From: Anaerocolumna sp. MB42-C2
Lineage (GTDB): Bacteria > Bacillota > Clostridia > Lachnospirales > Lachnospiraceae
Length of the DNA: 64,000 nucleotides
NCBI RefSeq assembly: GCF_030913705.1
Contig: NZ_CP133190.1
Span: 2,294,001-2,358,000, forward strand
Direction: 5' to 3'
Shown: piece by piece, positions 62,077-64,000 of the stretch
Layout of the letters: the number at the start of each line of letters is the position of its first letter
Position numbering within the stretch: the stretch's first letter is position 1
The notes under the pieces: model-generated
The model's input: only the letters and a program-made list of their open reading frames with translations
What the model was told of the DNA's origin: nothing
Database searches by the model: none
Program-made: the position numbers and the translations under genes

Positions 62077-62805
62077 TTATTTATTATTTACCTGCCTGGT
62101 TAGTTCTTCTATTATTTTATCCAAATTAACAACTGCATTACCCGGATCTTTTTTTATGACATCTCTTATGCTGTTAATATAATTTAACTTTTCTTCCACC
62201 TCCGAATCGGTATGTTCGGCTTCAATACGGTCAAAATCAAAATTTCTAATCATCACCGCTGTCTGCTCACCGGACTTTATATACTGGTCTATATTTTTTA
62301 ACAATTCTTCATGCCAGGTGATCTGCCCCCTGATACTATCGATGGTTACAGAGAAGCTTAACCGGTTTAATTCATCGGACTCCTCTCCTGTCTTGATATC
62401 CCTCCATTTAATCCAGAAGTTCTCCTGCTCTTTTAAAGCGTCTATATGTTTATTCAGTATCTTTAGACATTCCTCTTTTGTTAAAGTTCTAAGCATGGGG
62501 CCGGTTATAAATTTCATTGTGGATATAGGCCAAAGTGGTTTATTCAGTTCTTCCGCCATTTCTTTATAAAGTTCTTTCTTACCGCTTTGCGTAATTTCGT
62601 AGATTTTACGGACCCGTGAACCGGTTCTTTCCTCCTTTAATACCTTAATATGTTTCTCTTTCTCCAGTTTTGTAAGAGCATAATAGATAGAACCCGATTG
62701 TATCTTCGCCCATTGTTCCATGCCCGAAATCTGCAGGAACTTCTGTATCTCATAACCATGGGTAGGTTTAATATTAATATAATATAAAATAAATCCTCTT
62801 ATCAT
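62077..62805 (-). CDS. PadR family transcriptional regulator
   Basis: A 242-residue repressor. PadR winged helix (ILYYINIKPTHGYEIQKFLQ, SIYYALTKLEKEKHIKV) and a C-terminal Vir-type helical dimerisation domain (FITGPMLRTLTKEECLKILN). AAGGAGA precedes ATG. It probably represses itself and the adjacent ABC exporter until a drug-like ligand appears, as LmrR/PadR-type proteins do. Confidence 0.9.
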   Translation of the reverse strand: MIRGFILYYINIKPTHGYEIQKFLQISGMEQWAKIQSGSIYYALTKLEKEKHIKVLKEERTGSRVRKIYEITQSGKKELYKEMAEELNKPLWPISTMKFITGPMLRTLTKEECLKILNKHIDALKEQENFWIKWRDIKTGEESDELNRLSFSVTIDSIRGQITWHEELLKNIDQYIKSGEQTAVMIRNFDFDRIEAEHTDSEVEEKLNYINSIRDVIKKDPGNAVVNLDKIIEELTRQVNNK

Positions 62806-62861
62806 TGTATCTCCTTGATCTCATATAAATTTTAGCATTAACCGTAAGAAAAGAAAAGCAA

Positions 62862-62908
62862 ATATCCAACATTGAGTATATATTATAACCAATGTTGGAT
62901 ATTGTCAA
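62862..62908 (-). promoter_or_regulatory. padR promoter with two PadR operators
   Basis: TTGACA (62903-62908), 17 bp, TAATAT (62880-62885). Imperfect operators occupy 62885-62902 (spacer) and 62862-62879 (just after the -10). Their outer halves form a perfect 14-bp inverted repeat (62861-62874 / 62890-62903, AATATCCAACATTG). Confidence 0.75.
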
Positions 62909-63004
62909 GAGGAAATTATATTTTATTTCATACATTTATGAACAAGTTAGATTTTAAAACAATTGCCATCGCTTATGCCATGGTCTACTCATATTATTTA
63001 ATAA

Positions 63005-64000
63005 TTATATCTCCTCACCGGATATCTGAACCATTACCGTGGAATAAGCAGGTACCGATACACGCACATTTTTTCCTGAGATTGTAACATTACCTTCTAA
63101 TTCTGTTCCGAATAGATCCACCATACCTGCCCTTTTAGGTTCAGCGGTAAATTCCAGATTAACCTCTGCTTCCTGCCCGCTGATTTCACATATTCTTACT
63201 TCCAGTTTCCCCTCCAAACGGAAAATTCCCGACACAATTACATTCTGAGTTTCATTCAGGACTCCCCCATTTATCTTCAGTAAACTTTCTGATAAAGGCA
63301 ATGTTCCCTCATGAACATTTCCCGATTGATATAACAGCGGGTGAAGTAATTGGGAAACAATATATTGCAAAACCACAGGGTTCTTATCACTAATTCCGGC
63401 ATACAGGGTTATATTATGAATTCCTCTCTCCGGATACGGATCAGGATTTGTCGTGGAATTAATTAAGGTGCAGCTTAAGCCGTCCTCACTGCCCCGATAC
63501 CCATATTTGCAATCCGAAGCCAGGAACACCGTCCTGCCGCCTTTTTCAGCCAAGGCTGCACCAAAGGTAAGTCCGGGTACATCTAACTGCATTCCTTTCC
63601 TTTCCTGAACTCCGCCGGGTACATCATATAGGAAATTGTCTGTCTCTTTTAATGGCAAATGGTAGAGGAGTACCGGTACCGGTTCTTTCTCCCTGCTGAT
63701 TTCATGCCAGTCGATCTCCAGATGAATCGTTAAAGCCCTTGCACCCTCTTCTAAGAATACTTCTGTCTTAACCGAGGAATTTTTCACTGTCTGTTCCACT
63801 GTAAAACCCTGGCGTAAAGTTCCATTTTCGATTGTTATCTTATTTGTTTGGAAACATTCAGATAAGATATCCGTGTATCTTCCTATCTGCCATGCACTGG
63901 AAGAATCCCGTTCCGTTGTGAGATACCTAAGTCCGCCTCGTTCCTTATCTTTTAATAACTCTGCTCCGGTTTCTTTCTCCTTTAAGGAAATCAGAGAACC
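63005..64000 (-). CDS. GH38 alpha-mannosidase, C-terminal part (window edge)
   Basis: The minus-strand frame is open from 64000 to the stop at 63005 (about 331 residues); the N-terminal catalytic part lies outside. Visible blocks TTERDSSSAWQIGRYTDI, TVEQTVKNSSVKTEVFLEEG and the beta-rich LEIDWHEISREKEPVPVLLY match the C-terminal beta-sandwich of GH38 alpha-mannosidases. The conserved DWHE(K/I)-type motif fits. It would release mannose from oligosaccharides, in line with nearby carbohydrate genes. Confidence 0.78.
   Translation of the reverse strand, partial: GSLISLKEKETGAELLKDKERGGLRYLTTERDSSSAWQIGRYTDILSECFQTNKITIENGTLRQGFTVEQTVKNSSVKTEVFLEEGARALTIHLEIDWHEISREKEPVPVLLYHLPLKETDNFLYDVPGGVQERKGMQLDVPGLTFGAALAEKGGRTVFLASDCKYGYRGSEDGLSCTLINSTTNPDPYPERGIHNITLYAGISDKNPVVLQYIVSQLLHPLLYQSGNVHEGTLPLSESLLKINGGVLNETQNVIVSGIFRLEGKLEVRICEISGQEAEVNLEFTAEPKRAGMVDLFGTELEGNVTISGKNVRVSVPAYSTVMVQISGEEI

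Noticed and set aside
1..64000. CRISPR array, rRNA or complete tRNA genes
   Set aside because: No regularly spaced repeats and no conserved rRNA or full tRNA sequence were seen on either strand.

Overview
The window reads as a chromosomal segment of an AT-rich, spore-forming-type anaerobic Firmicute, most likely a Lachnospiraceae member related to Lachnoclostridium/Anaerocolumna. This is inferred from low GC, AAGGAGG-type ribosome binding sites, HydE and a TM1266-like hydrogenase protein, a flavodiiron protein, DarA, a C_GCAxxG_C_C protein and many sugar genes. Most genes lie on the minus strand. No rRNA, complete tRNA, CRISPR array or prophage was seen.

Layout. 1-3.0 kb: 3' part of an ABC-F gene with an attenuator-like leader, then a complete IS1202-like (ISNCY) element with 29-bp direct repeats. 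3.1-7.7 kb: a BlaI/M56 antirepressor operon with TraX and S41 peptidase genes, preceded by two BlaI-type operators. 7.8-9.7 kb: SleB-type wall hydrolase and a GNAT enzyme. 9.8-13.4 kb: the complete dTDP-L-rhamnose set (rfbA-C-D-B). 13.8-19.4 kb: a nitrosative/oxidative stress island (DUF438-PAS, DUF1858, RIC, an FNR-like regulator, flavodiiron protein) with FNR-type boxes at the same geometry before two genes, then rhaM. 19.8-22.9 kb: flavodoxin, DUF2325, hydE with a long leader, and a proline/RD-rich protein. 23-30 kb: MATE/MarR, a YfjL-like protein, a two-component system, DedA. 30.5-36.9 kb: aspartase/Lrp, an iron alcohol dehydrogenase, a SARP-type regulator and its kinase. 37.3-42.5 kb: potABCD polyamine transporter and a PepT-like peptidase. 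42.8-48.3 kb: TM1266-like protein, second alcohol dehydrogenase, aldo/keto reductase, HD hydrolase, chemoreceptor. 48.4-49.4 kb: a tyrosine recombinase enclosed by perfect inverted repeats. 49.6-58 kb: a carbohydrate region (decayed pdxA, GHL6-like hydrolase, 2-hydroxyacid dehydrogenase, IclR, GH127-like, AraC). 58-64 kb: DarA, C_GCAxxG_C_C protein, a PadR-controlled ABC-2 exporter and the end of a GH38 mannosidase.

Most notable signals not explained by ordinary gene calls: (1) an H-type-pseudoknot-like leader motif (GAAAG, 2 nt, TGCCAC, 8-9 nt, CTTTC, spacer, GTGGCA) in front of three unrelated genes, in two copies followed by a different-sequence hairpin and the same ACAATGGGTGT block just before the start codon; (2) a solo tyrosine recombinase in a 985-bp segment bounded by 26-bp perfect inverted repeats, one lying in the upstream region of a chemoreceptor, which suggests a phase-variable switch; (3) four copies of a 120-160-bp multi-hairpin repeat, all in one orientation; (4) a structured leader of about 270 nt before hydE. 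Operator sets for BlaI, FNR, IclR and PadR regulators can also be read directly.
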